Shown here piece after piece: positions 11,626-24,451 of a stretch of 64,000 nucleotides of DNA. Under the pieces are notes generated by a model. That model was not told the DNA's origin. It saw only the letters and a list, made by a program, of their open reading frames with translations, and made no database searches. Origin of the DNA: Absidia repens. Lineage: Eukaryota; Mucoromycota; Mucoromycetes; Mucorales; Cunninghamellaceae. A program made the position numbers and the translations under genes. The stretch is from positions 1,364,001-1,428,000 of the forward strand of contig MCGE01000003.1 of assembly GCA_002105175.1 (NCBI GenBank). Reading direction: 5' to 3'. How positions within the stretch are numbered: position 1 is the stretch's first letter; each line of letters begins with the position of its first letter.

Positions 11626-12063
11626 AAAGACAATGTATGAGGATAATAAGACAATAAAAAGTAAATTTGTAGATGGAAGGATAGAGAGAAACAAAAAAAA
11701 AAAAAAAAAAAAAAAGAGAGAAAAATAGAAATATAAAAAAAACCCCCCTTTGATTAATTGCGGAAAGAGAATTTACCAAACACGGATGATGTTTCATCGA
11801 CTGACATCATGTATCCCAATTATGCACGAATAATATACCACCGATATTTTTTTAATAATTTATACAATATTTTATTGGAATGATAAAAATATAAAAAGTA
11901 TGATAATGTGTATAGGAAGGGGGAATGGTTCCAATTGGATAAAAAAAAAGAATGAGGTGATTCTAACTAATACAATGAAGGGGAAGTGAAAAAAAAAATT
12001 ATATATGATGATATGATCTATATAGAATTTAAAGGGTAACAGAGGTAATGAAAATAATTGATT
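11626..12063. other. Intergenic spacer between MFS gene and KOG1
   Basis: Holds a long A-tract (about 11694-11715), which reads as T on the transcribed strand of the MFS gene just 5' of its start, and KOG1 3'-flanking AT-rich DNA. A short possible leader exon (MMSVDETSS) at 11810 is not supported by phase. Confidence 0.4.
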
Positions 12064-15000
12064 TCACTGAGTCCCATATATCTAAATTATGAAAATAAAA
12101 CAAGTCAGTATCCAACATAAAGCAATATAGGTTTTCCTCCCCTCTCCCAAGGTTACCGTAATATAACCATCATCGCTACTTGCTGCAGCTGCCATTAAAT
12201 TCGGGTGGAATGTCAATGCCCGTGTAAATGAGCTTTTCTGTCCTAAAAATCCTGATGAAGGTCTGATTGTTGATAATCGGGTTCCGTCCACATTCCAAAA
12301 CTTAATGACTTGATCATCTCCGGCACTAGTTTAAAACGTAAAGGACATGTGAGGTTGAGACTTGGAGAAAAAGGGGATTTTACCCTTTTTGACATTTCAC
12401 ATCGCGTCATTTCATGTCTTACCTGACGATAACTTGGCTATGGTCATGTACTGCCAGTGAAGTCATGTCTGTATGAGTATGCGCTTCAATGGTTCGGATG
12501 GATTGCGATTCCCGAATGTCCCATATCTTGATGTCCCCAGCAAACCCACCAGAAATCAATTCCCTATTGCCGTCACGCTGTAAATGTATTCCCGTGATCC
12601 ACGCCTTGTGTTCATCCCATCGTTGTACCATTGCAGAGGATGACCTTAATCGTCGATCGTAAACTCCAATCATACCATCACCAAAACCAGCAATAATAAT
12701 GTTGCCTCCAATTTGATCACTCGTAAGACTTGTAACGCATCCGCCCGATTGAGTTGCAATGTCCTATGTATGTATATATATAGATCATGAGATTTATATA
12801 AACAAAATAATAATGAAATCATGATAAATAGTTGAGTTAGTAACAAAAACATAAAACAAAGAGACTTGTATTAATAGAAACTGGCTTTTGTTTCGTTCTT
12901 ACCATCACTGTCATTTCTTGATGAGCATCCCAGACCTTGATAGCACGAGCATCCCCGCCAGTAAATAATGCCCCGCGTCCTTGATGCCATTCACACACCA
13001 ATCCACTTTGACGAGAATTGCTTTTTTCCATATCCTTCAGTGCCCTCCACGAACTAACAAGAATGGCATCTTCTTGTTCACTTCCATCGTAGTTCTTGTA
13101 TAGTCGGACAACACCATCATCTATATACTTGACATTAGTCTCAAGTTTCAAATATGATTTTCCTCCGCATATCCAAACACGTACACACACACATAGACCG
13201 TTTTTTTTTTTCTTCTTCTTCATTTACCTGATCCAATTAATAACAGGGCCACATCATCTTCATTGATAAATTTCATATCTGTAATACGACTTTGTGGAGG
13301 ATTATTATTATCAATCACACTAAGTGGGGCACCCGTTTTCCAATCCCAAACACTATCAAGAACAAATAAATAAAAAAAAAAACAGAAGAAGGGGGGGGAT
13401 ATGTTAATAATACAAAAGAGGGGATCTGTTTCTGCACATGATATGATTTTTTTTTTCCTTACACCAAACAATTGTAGGCATCTGACGCTACAAGGTGAGG
13501 CTCATATTGATGGAATAAGAGGTGAGTCGCTTCAGTTTCATTGTGTACAGAGATGATTTGATCTTCCCATCGGCTGGAGCCTGCCATCGCCTTGGTAGAG
13601 TTGGATTCCAAGAGTATCTTTTCATTTCGGCCACGACGCCATTTTCGTTGGGTATACACGACACTTCCTGGTTCATCCGATTCGGCAGCCTTAATAATCA
13701 AAACGAATGGGTAAGTTTAATAGAATCCCATACCATTCCGTTTTTCTCTATCCATGTCATTCCTGGTTGATTCTGATACTTACACGCATTTGAGGTTCAG
13801 TAAAGTATTCACAGCTCCAGTCATAAAATTCGGATGTCAGTGGTAACGCGCTGCTGTTGTCAATACCGGCGTTATTTGGTGTTGATTCAGATTCATTATT
13901 GTTGTTATTGATGGTGCGAGAGGTCATTCCCAGGTTTGATCGAGGGTCACGTTGATGGTTAGCCGGAACTGTTGATGTCGGGGTGTTGTCGCTGCCATCT
14001 GTACCTGGTGCCGGGGAGGTCACTTGTTCAGAGGGATTGCTGCCGAAGTTGTAAATGGTGCGAAGTGTTGATGCAAATGAGACCGATCGGGTAAGCTTGG
14101 CAGGTCGTGCTGTCGACGTTGATTTGGCGATGTCGTTTGAATAAAATGCCGTCTGTGAACCACCGCTGTCGAAATTTCCAGTAGCAGCAGCAGTAGCAGC
14201 AGTCGTGCTGGATGGATCCAAATTCGATTGTAAAGAGTCACGCACCACAGAAGCCACATAGTCTCCCACCGAAGGCGTATCTAAAAGCATGGTGTTGATA
14301 TGATCGACAACGATAGCCGCAGATTTGGCCACATCAGGGTAAGGGTCCACAGATAAATTCAGAAGCGCTTTCCAAATAACAGCATACACCGATCCATAAC
14401 TCGTTGATCCATAATGGTTGCTCATGTTTGCCCGCCAATCCGCCAAAACAGAAGATCCAGCTCGGTTGGGTCGTGGTGCTCTTGCTTTTCCATTCACATT
14501 AGCGTTGTTTCCGTTGGTCATCACGCCTTCCCCATCGTTGCCAGTAGATACATGCGATTGATCTTCATCAAGTGTCTGACTTGCTGCCACCAGAAATTTG
14601 CTTGGACCTGCTTGATGGACAATATTTGAGAGAGCAATGACAAATTCTTTCCGCACCACCGGAGATCCATCCGACATGGCTATCAAAGCTGCAACCGCCA
14701 CATTGTGTTCAACGTTCATGATTTGCTCCGTCTTGTTGGGATCGCCAAGGAAAGTACCAAGCGCATATATCACCGATGCACGCACCTCTGGAACGCTGTC
14801 TTCAAGGAGAGCACATAGTTTTTCATGACCATTTTCCGCTATTGCAGCTGCCTTTGCTTCGCTGTTGTTCATCCACACCTGGGCCAAACAAAGACATACC
14901 CATTGTCTGAGTAGGGGATCCGGATCCTTAACATGAGCTAGACACGCCGTAATGACATTGCCTCGTACACACGCTTGTTGACCCATCTTGAAGTTGGTAC

Positions 15001-17027
15001 AAAAGACAGAGAGGATGAAGGCACTCATGGCCCGGTGTTCGGAGACGTGAGGTATACTAAGCATGGCATTATTTGGTGTAAGGATATTGATAAAGTAAGC
15101 ATAGCCATGGTCTTTGAGAAGATCGTTCTGACAAGATCGGTCCACCGCCAAAATACGAGCCCAAATAAATACAAGCACGGGTTTCAATTCTGCCGCAGGA
15201 CTTTGTAATAACTTGAGCACATAAGGGAAGATCCCAACAGAGAGAGCTGCGTTGACCGCCCATGGCCCCAGATCCAAAAACCTGCTGAGGAGGATCAAAG
15301 CTCGGAGACGATGGACTTGACTAAGAAGCACTTGTAATACAATTGGAAGTTGTTCGGGTATCTTCGGATTGACAGCACCTTCGGCTAGCCACACCTCAAA
15401 AGCAGTTAGCTGTTCAGCAAAAAAGCTACTTGCTTGGTACTGATAAGACGTTTCATTGTTTTCAGCGGCAAGAAGAGCAGGAAGTTGGAAGAGACACATA
15501 TCGACAGCAAGATCCCACGCTTGCCACATGGGATGATCGTGGGTATCAGGTAACTTTGGTGTTGAGATGGGAGTGCATTGATAGGATCGCATGATACGTT
15601 CGGCCAGTAAAAAATTTCTAAACATGGACGCCACCATCAGGTCTTGTCGGAAGAGTCGTTTGAAGAGTTCAGGTTGATCTTGCAAAACACACCACGCAAT
15701 CGTATCTGTCACAGCCGTAAATATCCAATTCAATTCCCCAAGTGGTGTCCTCCGTTCTTTGGCACATCCAGGTAAGCGAAGCACCATGTCCATTGTAATG
15801 TTGGTAGTCAATAATGGGTTCCGCATAATCACCCATCTTAAAGACATTTCAATAGGTGTGGTGAGGCATGAGGTGAAGACATCTGCCGGTAAATCAGGGT
15901 TCATGGGTAAAGTTTCCGTGGGTCCGCACGCCGCCAACTGAATACAGTCCCGCCAAGAGGATGATAGTGTTGCCGCTGTGGTGCCTTGATGCTGCTGGGC
16001 CATACGCAGCGCTTCGTTGTCCCGTTGTTCCGCAAATCGATTGAAGGCATTGACGATGTTCCCTGCAGACGAGCAGTCCCAAACATAGATCACAGGCGAG
16101 CCAAGCCAAGATTGTAAATCAAACAGAGACACAGGTATGTATTGAGTATAATTTCGATTGAAGACCCATATTTCGCCGCTTGAAGTTGGTTTTGGCACAC
16201 CATGACCATTGTAGTGGAATAAGATACGTTCTTCTTTTGCATTTCGACGAGTTTGACAACACAGCTTCTTTGTTTCTTCGACAGATGGATCCAATGAGAG
16301 TTTGAACCGGGTTCGACTGTTGATATTTTCGTATTGAGTGTGTAAGTTCTTGCCAATGGTTTCCAGAGACTTTTGTGGTATAACAAGGAAAGGATCAATC
16401 CAGCATTCCAGTTTCGCCGAAGGATTTGTCTTTACGATATCAGGAGGATCAGTGCCAATGTTCAAACATATCACAAGCAAACCTTAAAAGAAAAAAGAAG
16501 ACCGTTTTTGTTAGTATCAATCATGACTGTGTCCTATTGGTCACTGTTTCGTATCTCTTACCAGACACAGTCTTGATTCGTTCCCGTAAGCGCTATACAA
16601 CCAATAAATAAAGAAATGAGGAAAATAAATGAATATTCATCATGATACGATAATTGGCCTTTGCTTTTTTGTGAGTGTATGCACTTACCCAGTCAAGTAA
16701 AGTGTTTGGAATGACAGGATGAGGCTTCGCGTTTGTATCATGTCGTTTTTCAGAGTAGTACAAAAATCGTATGATATCTTCCTCGAATACTTCTTGATCG
16801 AAACCATGACGTATGGTGCTGCTGTTGTAATCACCTTGTAGTTGTTGTTGTTGTTGTTGTTGTTGTTGTTCGTCAGTCGTAGCATTTGCTATTGCGGATT
16901 GATTATTCGATGCCTGCGCAAGAACAGCTTCAATTCGAGTGCTGTTTTCACCATTAACAAGGGTACTACTGGTACTTCGTGCATCCTCATTCGTGTCAGA
17001 TGCTATCACCGGTGTTGCTATAGGCAT
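12064..17027 (-). CDS. KOG1: Raptor / Kog1, TORC1 scaffold subunit
   Basis: Nine exons (17027-16689, 16592-16562, 16482-13784, 13689-13463, 13352-13228, 13120-12903, 12763-12423, 12325-12157, 12081-12064) give 1388 residues. The raptor N-terminal conserved region is clear: RIKTVSG, CLNIGTDPPD, ECWIDP, then FHYNGHGVPKPT and VWDCSSAGN, which carry the His and Cys of the caspase-like fold. HEAT-type helices follow (about residues 500-720), then a low-complexity linker, and a seven-bladed WD40 domain to the end. Kog1 recruits substrates to TOR kinase at the vacuole. The N-terminus has a Gln run before the conserved domain. Exon 2 is 31 nt and the last exon 18 nt (TIYGTQ-stop); both are needed to keep frame. 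VTA1 lies just upstream in the same direction. Confidence 0.97.
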
Positions 17028-17512
17028 GGTCCAAAAGGATATATAAAAAGTAGCTACACAAGAACCCACAAAAATCGAGTGAGTACAATGTAAGGGATAA
17101 CACACAGTCTAAGCTATATCATTGCGTATCATAGGTATATGTACCAAACCAAACTTACCAAGGATATATTGAAGTGGTTTTGATTGAAGTTTTAGAAGAA
17201 GAGAATAGCGCTGCGGTAAAGAGGAAGACAAAGAAGTACAGAAAAGAGAAAGAGAAAAAAATTGAAGAGAAGCAACATAGGAAAGACAAGCGTGACATTT
17301 TTGCTGACTTTCAACCACCGCAAATAAAGCGGGCAGGTGGTCCTTCGCAACACATCGACCAATAACAACAAAAATAAAATAAATTTCCAAAACAAGCATA
17401 TATCACTATTTGATTTGTGTAAAGATATATAAAGGGTTTTTATTGTATAATAAAAAGTAGATAAACTAGAAAAAATATAAAGAATAAACTACATATCAGT
17501 AATGCCACTATA
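17028..17512. other. KOG1 upstream region
   Basis: 485 bp between the end of VTA1 and the start of KOG1, both on the minus strand, so it should hold the KOG1 promoter and 5' leader. Only chance frames are seen. Confidence 0.4.
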
Positions 17513-18917
17513 CTAAAAGCCAAAGTTATTTTGTCTGTTGTAACCAAGATCGTTCAAAGCATCCAATAATTGTGTTCGAGCGGTTTTGATATCATCATAG
17601 TTCAATGCACTGATGGCCCATTTTGCATTTTTCTGGGCAGCTGCGATTTGCACAGGTCCAACAGTTGGTATGTCGTGCGTTGTCGGTTGGGGAATAGAAG
17701 GAGTTATCGGTTCGTGGGAAGGCAACGATTGCTGTTGTTGAGGTTGTTGAGGTTGTTGTTGTTGCGGTGGTGGTGGCGGCGATGCGGTATGAGGAACACT
17801 GAACGAATGAGCTGGAGAAGTTGAATGCGTTGAAGATGAAGATGACACTTTTCCTGATGGTGGTGATATTTGTCCAGATTGATTATTCGACTGGCCAGCT
17901 AGTGGAGCGGTGAAGTTGGAAGGAGGACTTGGGAAGTCGGATATAGCAGATGGCAGTTGCGGTTGTGCTTGTGTGGAAGGTTCGTCTGTGTCAGCATCTC
18001 CCGTAGTGTTCATCGTTGGTTGTGTCATGTTCATCGTTGGTTGTGTCATCATTGTATCATCATCCCCTTCATTGTCTTCTTGTTGTTGTTGTTGTTCGCC
18101 AGGTGCACCAGGGGTAGGTACACGTCCTTCACGCAAGGCCTTGATAATATCAGCTGCCTTCCATTTTGCATACTTGATTTTGGCTTCCACCTATTAAAAT
18201 TTGAGCATTAATAAATAAATATCTTAATCAAAGGCTGTATACGCAGACGAAAGGTTTCACTTACTTCAGCATCGAGGTCACCAAACGTTTTCAAGAGTTC
18301 CAGAAACACAGATGCCGCCAAGAACGTCTTGGCAGTTTTTCTATTTCGTAAATATGGAGCAAGGGTTAGAGTAACACATATCATTACGTAAAGATCTTCG
18401 ATTTTGTTCTACTTACTTTGATGCCTGTCCTGACCGATCTTCATTATCAGCGCTTAGGAAGACTTTAAGAGCAAAATTTTCAACATGAGCGTAGCCCACC
18501 AGATCATCCTTGATAGCTTCATTGTCCGCACCTAAAGCTTGTTTTTGCTAGTGACAAAAATATGTTAGTTTCAGGGCAGTAATCAAAAAGAGCAAAGAAA
18601 AAGCATTGTAGTATATATTTTATGGCGAAAAGTGTTACCTGTTCCAAAGCATCCAATAGATGTGAGAGATACGCATTGGTAGTTTGATTGCTTGGTCCTC
18701 GACTAATAGCCAGTTTTACAGCATAATAGTGGGCTTTAACAAATAAAATAAGACGAAGAGAGCACAATGAGATGAGGAAGAAAGAAAAAGAAGTGTTTCA
18801 GTCTGTACAATGAAAAGAGTACTTACCGTAATACGCTATTACTGGTTCGCGGCTATTGAGTTCCTGTCCACGTTGAATATATGGAGCCAAGTATTTTAGT
18901 TCTTCAGGTATTTCCAT
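17513..18917 (-). CDS. VTA1: Vta1/LIP5, activator of the Vps4 ATPase
   Basis: Five exons (18917-18827, 18733-18639, 18547-18417, 18340-18265, 18190-17513) give 356 residues. The N-terminal double-MIT-like domain starts ELKYLAPYIQRGQEL and continues REPVIAYYAHYYAVKLA, the family signature, with KTFLAASVFLELLKTFG further on. A Pro/Gln/Ser-rich linker of about 150 residues leads to the C-terminal Vta1 domain (AAQKNAKWAISALNYDD, then ARTQLLDALNDLGY) that binds and stimulates Vps4. It acts in ESCRT-III disassembly on endosomes and multivesicular bodies. All splice junctions keep phase and the protein is near the usual family length, so I am confident. Confidence 0.95.
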
Positions 18918-19278
18918 ATGTACGTTAAAAACAAAATAAAAAATAAAAAGGTAGGAGAAAAAGGATTCAAACAAAAAACAAAAAAAAAAAAAAGACGAGA
19001 TATACCCAACCTCGCCCGCCTGTCGGACTTTACACGTGCCTTGGCCCATCTGACATGACAGGAAGCAAATCCAGCGTCCAACTTCTATAGACAAGCCTGC
19101 AATTGCATGAAATATCATCCCCCCCCCCTCAAATACACACATTCATTTCAATTCATACACATACACACATGTATAAATAAAATAGCTATTCATTCTTTAT
19201 TTCAAATCAATATGATAAACTAATTGCAGACATAAAGACAAATAGGCCGATTCAACAGTTCAGTGACATATCACCATT

Positions 19279-19970
19279 TTAAGAGCGACGAGACAAAGCG
19301 ATAACGTTGGTCAATTCATCAATCTTCTTCTTGGAGCGGAGGAAAGTACCGAGCTTTTTTTTTTAAAAAAAAAAGAGTGAAAGTGTATGTTAGTTCATCA
19401 TTAACAAGGAGAAAGTGTTCCTGAGTTTTAAAAGTCGCACGTCAAGTAAAAGGAGTACTTACTCTCTTCTTGGTGAGCTTCTTGGCACGCTTATCCTTGG
19501 AGTTCTTGATCAATTCCATGACACGACGTTCGTAAGGAGCGAAACCGGCGACTTCACGGACGATGTTGCGGACAAAGGTGGTACGCTTGGAAGCCTATAC
19601 GTATAAAAATAAAATTGGGAATTGAGTACATGAGCATCATCAATCATCCCCCCCTTCACTCCAAATCTATCCATCCATCCATCGAATTTCACTATCATTC
19701 ATCCCATCCATCCGTCCGTTTCAACCTTATATATATATATATATATATAAAGATTAAACGGACCTGCGATAGTGGTGTCGTATGATATCCCGTTCGTTTT
19801 ATATTCATCCATCCATCCCATCCATCCATCCATTCTGATCCATTTTAATCCATCTATTTGATAATACGTACACCTTGACGGGTGGAAGGCTTTTGCTTCA
19901 ATTCACGGCGAGTGGTGATGTGGCCCTTGTTGAGACCGACGGCGATACCAGACTTCTGTTGAGGAGCCAT
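19279..19970 (-). CDS. RPL36: 60S ribosomal protein eL36
   Basis: Three exons (19970-19872, 19594-19463, 19353-19279) give 101 residues, the normal length for eL36. The sequence starts [17 protein letters not shown], continues with [20 protein letters not shown] and [15 protein letters not shown], and ends [20 protein letters not shown]. It is a component of the large ribosomal subunit. The first intron is 277 nt, longer than most here, and contains a (TA)n run near 19728-19749 and repeated ATCC(C)ATCC motifs. The upstream 19971-20445 region should hold the promoter; a Pro/Arg-rich open frame there is probably chance. Confidence 0.96.
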
Positions 19971-20445
19971 TTGTATGTAATAGATTTAGGAAGGAAGGAA
20001 ATTCGTCTCGTCAAGCACTCCACACCAAGATAATCGCCAATGATTTACTTTTCCTGTTCCGACCGCACACCAATATTAAAACCCCGTCTAGTCAAGGTTC
20101 GCCGAAGCTCTTCGCCTACAAACTTTCGCCTCCACTTCACATTACCTGCCCTTAACTTCCCCACTAGCCCCGCAACCCCCCCCTTTATTTTTTTCTTTCC
20201 TTCACTGGTAACGGCATTGAAATATTGCAACTCATTTACCAGAATATGTCCTGTCACTTTGTATGTCCCTTCCCCCCCCCAAGTCATAGTCCGCATTTCA
20301 TCCCAACCTACCAAGTCACCAAAAAAGAAACAAACAAAGGAATAAAACAAGTGTAGGATTTTATTAAAGCACAGTAAAACAATAACGATAGGGAGAGTTC
20401 GATGATGCTAATGCTACTATTAACTTCTATGGATTTTTCAACACA
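19971..20445. other. eL36 promoter region / 3' flank of the LRR gene
   Basis: Both strands are open for about 100 codons at 20040-20350, but the frames mirror each other, have biased composition (Pro/Arg versus Gly/Lys) and overlap the expected eL36 promoter. I see no gene here. Confidence 0.4.
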
Positions 20446-22088
20446 CTACGTTTCCATGTCCTTGGCATACTTGAAAGCTTCACCTTCTTCCATTTCCTTT
20501 TCCTTGCGCAGTTCATGAATATCCTTGGTGCCAGAGTGCCCATCGTCTGTTTCTTGCTTTGTTGAGATATCGCCACCCCCTTCCATATGATCATCATCAT
20601 TACCGTCGTCATTGTCGTCGTCGTCATCATCATCTGCGTCGCCGATTTCAAATGGAGAAGTTGATCGTTCTTCATCATCTGCCACTACTGATACCGTATC
20701 AAGTTGAGTTTGTGGTCGTTCATGCATATTCGTTTTATTGTCCGTCGCTGCTTCCATTGACGTTTCGTTTGCTCGTGGTGGTAGTGGTGGTGATGATATA
20801 TCGGATTCAGCTTGTTGAGATTTCTTTTCAAATTCTTCGTACCGTGTAATGGCTGTTGTTAACCGATCGTTCAAGCTTAACAGGTCCACTACATAATAGG
20901 AAATAAAAACGGTAACCACCCATTAATAAAAATAAAATAAAAAACAAGACAGATAACTACATACCCTGTCTCTCATCCAGTATCCCCCACCACCCTCCCC
21001 TATATTATCTTCCCGATACTTACCAAGTTGTTCACTTTCCATGAGATGAGGGATGCTACGATTCAAATTAAGAAGACCTTTTCTACATTGCAGATAAACT
21101 TGCTATTCGCAGTAAGAAAAAAAAAAAAAGGAGGGGGGGGACACCGCAATGAGTTACAATAATATTTCTTTTTTCGTTCTTTTTTATGCTTACTTTGATC
21201 GTATCATCAGGAGGTTGGATGATGGTAGTATCGTCTTCATCCGCATGTAGCATATCCTCTAGCAGTCCTACTTGATCGATTTCCACGTTGAAATTTGTTT
21301 GTATTTTCGACCTTGTAGAAGTTCTTCGATGTTGTGTAGAGGAGGAGAGAGGAGTTGCAGATTGTGATCCGGTGCGTGGGATGTTTTCTATAGAGCTGAC
21401 GGAGCGAATGGAGTTGGTCGTTGAGGAGTTTTTGCCCTTGGTCACTGCTGCTAGCCGTTCCTGTAAAGTAAGTCTTGCTGTTGCTTGTGTCGTGGTGATG
21501 GATGGATGTGACGGATCAGCCAGATTCAAAGAGGGAGTCCTGCTTTTGTTTTCATCGCTCGCCTGCGCATTCTTGGTACATAATGCTGCCATTTCGCTTT
21601 GTGCTTTGACCATATCACGATCGTTTGCCTATATAAGAACCATGTGAGCTATGAATATATGGTAGTTGCTATTGTGATCTGTCTGTCTTACCGGTACATT
21701 CACGTCCAAAAATACCATGGTCGTGTTCAGTTTAAGTCCCGAGAGAAGTGCCAATATCCCAGCCAAATCAATCGCAGGGTTTCGAGAAAGGTCCAGTCTA
21801 CATAAAGTGGTATTTTCAGGAAGACATTCTGCCAGTGCGACAGCCGCTAGGGACAAACATAGGGGAAAAAAATAATACGTGAGTTTCCTTTTTTTTTTTC
21901 AGGCATATGTGTAAAGTGCTAATAATTACCTTCAGACCCGAGACCGGTTTCAGCCAAAGCTAAATTTGACAAAGAGTGATTGCAGTACAATGATTGCTTC
22001 AAAGAATTGATTCCTTCCAATTGTTGATCGTCGCAGAGAGGATTTGAGGATATGTTCAGTGATTCAAGTGATTGGTTATATTTCTGTA

Positions 22089-22129
<41 letters not shown>

Positions 22130-23773
22130 AGGGGGGGTGCACAATGTCAGAATATTGTTTCGATGAAATCGGTCATGAGTTGCTTACCAAGGCTTCAGCA
22201 ATAGATACACAACTTTGCACATCAAGTTTACAATCAGTGATAGATAGTAATCGTAAACTTTGGTTTCGTCGTAATGCTTGGGCAATATACTGGACCCCTT
22301 GTCGTATATCGTTGTTGTCTAATACCAAGTGTTGTAATCCCCGATTGCCTCCAGTACTATCGTCGTAATCCCTGAGCATGACACCAATACATATCGCTCC
22401 CTGTTGGTTGATCCTATTGCCCCGCAATGATAAATATGAAACCGATGATCGTCGAATAACGTTACTGAGAGATTCGAGTTGTTGCTGGCGCAAGTTGCAG
22501 TTGTCCATAATGAGATTGGTCAGTTTGGAAGCGGCGGCTTTTGCGCTATCAGTTGTAGTTGTTGTTATTTTGGTCGTATAAGAAAGTGCTTGGGATATAT
22601 ACTGAATGGATCTCTTATCTGGGTTGGTACCAGAGAGATCAATGGTTTCAAGAGAGGATGCCTATTGAAAAAAAAAGTCAGTAGTTCATTCCTGAGTTTT
22701 ATCCATCCAGGCAGTTTCGATAACTTACATTTTTGATGAAGATTGATATATATTTGAATCCGTTGACTTGAATCTTTTTGTTATCAGATAGGTCCAAATG
22801 TTGTAATCGATTCACCACAAGTAAGCTATGCAGGATCACTTTCAGAGCCTACATTGCATTGCATATATGCATATATTCACCACCAAAAAGTGTTGTTAGT
22901 TTGTCCCCCTAGTACAATCCATCTTTTGAGTATCATTGATATTACCTCATCTTCCAATTGACAGTTCTTCAAAGTAAGTTTTTCTAATCCGAAATCAAGA
23001 CACATTACATCCGCCAAAGGTTCAATAGCACGCCGTGTCAGTACTTGGTTCGTCAAGTCGATATGTGTCAAAGTAGCAGCTTGCTGGTGGCTCTAAAAAA
23101 AAAAAAGGAAGTTTCAGTATGCTGACTGATGAAATGATCATATCTTTTGTCGTTGTGATTTTCTTACCAGCAGTGAGCCCATAAACACATCTAAGATAGG
23201 TTCCTCCTTGATTTTGCAGGCGGTTTCATAGTAAGAGATCAACTTTCCAGGGGTTGAGGTTATGCTACGGTTGGTGGTATGGTGAAGATCGATCGTGCCA
23301 GCATTATTGTCGTTAGGAGCTGGAAGTTTTTCGTCGTTCATATTATTAGTTTGAGTGGGGTCTATATTGTTGCTGTTCAAGTTATTTTTAGGGTCATTGT
23401 CCTTCGGTGAATATGGGAAATATTCGGTAGTCATTCGATTGACGGAGAATCGTACCCGTTTCAGTTCAGCGGAAGAAAGTTCATCTAGATCATTTTCAGT
23501 AGTAGTGGATGATGATGAAAGACTGCTTGCGGATGACTGTGGTTGTGAACTGTTAGGTGTTGTTGGGGAAGAGCTGTTAATAAGCTTTCGAAAATAACCA
23601 AAAGTTCGTTGTTGCGGTGATGATGGTTGGGGCTGTGGAAGAGAGTCGTTGGATGAGAATCTAGTCAGCCATGAAGGTGAAGAGCTTGGTATACGCTGTT
23701 TTAAGATGCTTTTCGTAGGTTTGTAACCTGGATTATAAGAGAAGGGTGGTTCAACAGAGGTGTCAGAAGACAT
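20446..23773 (-). CDS. Leucine-rich-repeat protein, PP1 regulatory subunit 37-like
   Basis: Nine exons (23773-23168, 23092-22946, 22848-22729, 22661-22188, 22083-21930, 21846-21692, 21628-21194, 21102-21024, 20888-20446) give 870 residues. The disordered N-terminus holds a KRVRF sequence, matching the PP1 docking motif (R/K-V/I-x-F), just ahead of a YYETACKIK helix and ribonuclease-inhibitor-type LRRs (about residues 200-500: TLKNCQLEDE, HLDLSDNKKI, LSLRGNRINQQG, HLVLDNNDIRQG, RLDLSRNPA). This order resembles animal PPP1R37, which inhibits protein phosphatase 1. The C-terminal half is Ser/Thr-rich, then strongly acidic (Asp run). It shares a divergent promoter region with the CCR4-like gene. 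PPP1R37 similarity is my inference; the LRR call is firm. Confidence 0.85.
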
Positions 23774-24451
23774 GAAGAATAGCAAATGAGAGAAAAAATA
23801 GTGAAGAAAGAAAAATTGAAATTAAAAAGATAGAGTTAGGTCGCTTTTTCAGGGAAAAAGGCCGCCACCAAAAAAAAATAAAAATAAAAGGGCCTGACGA
23901 AGACCCGCTTAAACAACAATATGCCGGGCAATTTTTGGGTCGAGAACACGTTTTCCATGTATCGCAGAAACAAATCACTTCAACGCAGGCCAATCAATCA
24001 TTTTACTGCTATTAAACCTTGAAGTGTCTTTTTCCCTTTTATTTATGGCTGAGCATGCCTTTGGACCCTACCTTTTTTTTTTTCTGAGTTTGACAGTCTC
24101 TCCAGCTTTACTCGTTCCAGTCCACGTGAATGAAAATAATCTAGGTTAGAAAATTGAATCATGTAGCTGTTATTTGTATGAGTGTTTTTAGTCCAGGGCA
24201 TGGTAACACTTCTATATCGTTAGCTACTCCATCTAAGCTATACAGTGGTTGTCAGGTACATGAGGGGCACAGATCAAAGTTTAATCCCCGCTACATTCGT
24301 CAAAAACGTAATGCGTAAAAAAAATGATTCCCTTTCTTTCCTTCTACCTCTCCCTTTTTTTGTTTTCTTTTTTTTTTTTTTTTTTATCATCACACCATCA
24401 CCTACCTAATGATAGCTTTTTGACTTTGTGTATTCATTTAACAATCGTATC
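23774..24451. promoter_or_regulatory. Divergent intergenic region (LRR gene / CCR4-like gene)
   Basis: About 680 bp separate the two oppositely transcribed starts. The segment just before the CCR4-like ATG is pyrimidine-rich (T-tract at 24368-24384). An ATG at 24324 opens an 84-codon frame that overlaps the CCR4-like start out of frame; it matters only if transcription starts upstream of it. No TATA-type element can be assigned with confidence. Confidence 0.4.

Noticed and set aside
11585..11810. Upstream first exon (MMSVDETSS) for the MFS transporter
   Set aside because: No acceptor keeps both phase and the conserved PKLLY start; the ATG at 11625 explains the protein without it.
20040..20350. 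Mirrored 101-codon frames on both strands upstream of eL36
   Set aside because: Biased composition, mutual overlap, and location in the expected eL36 promoter; no recognisable domain.
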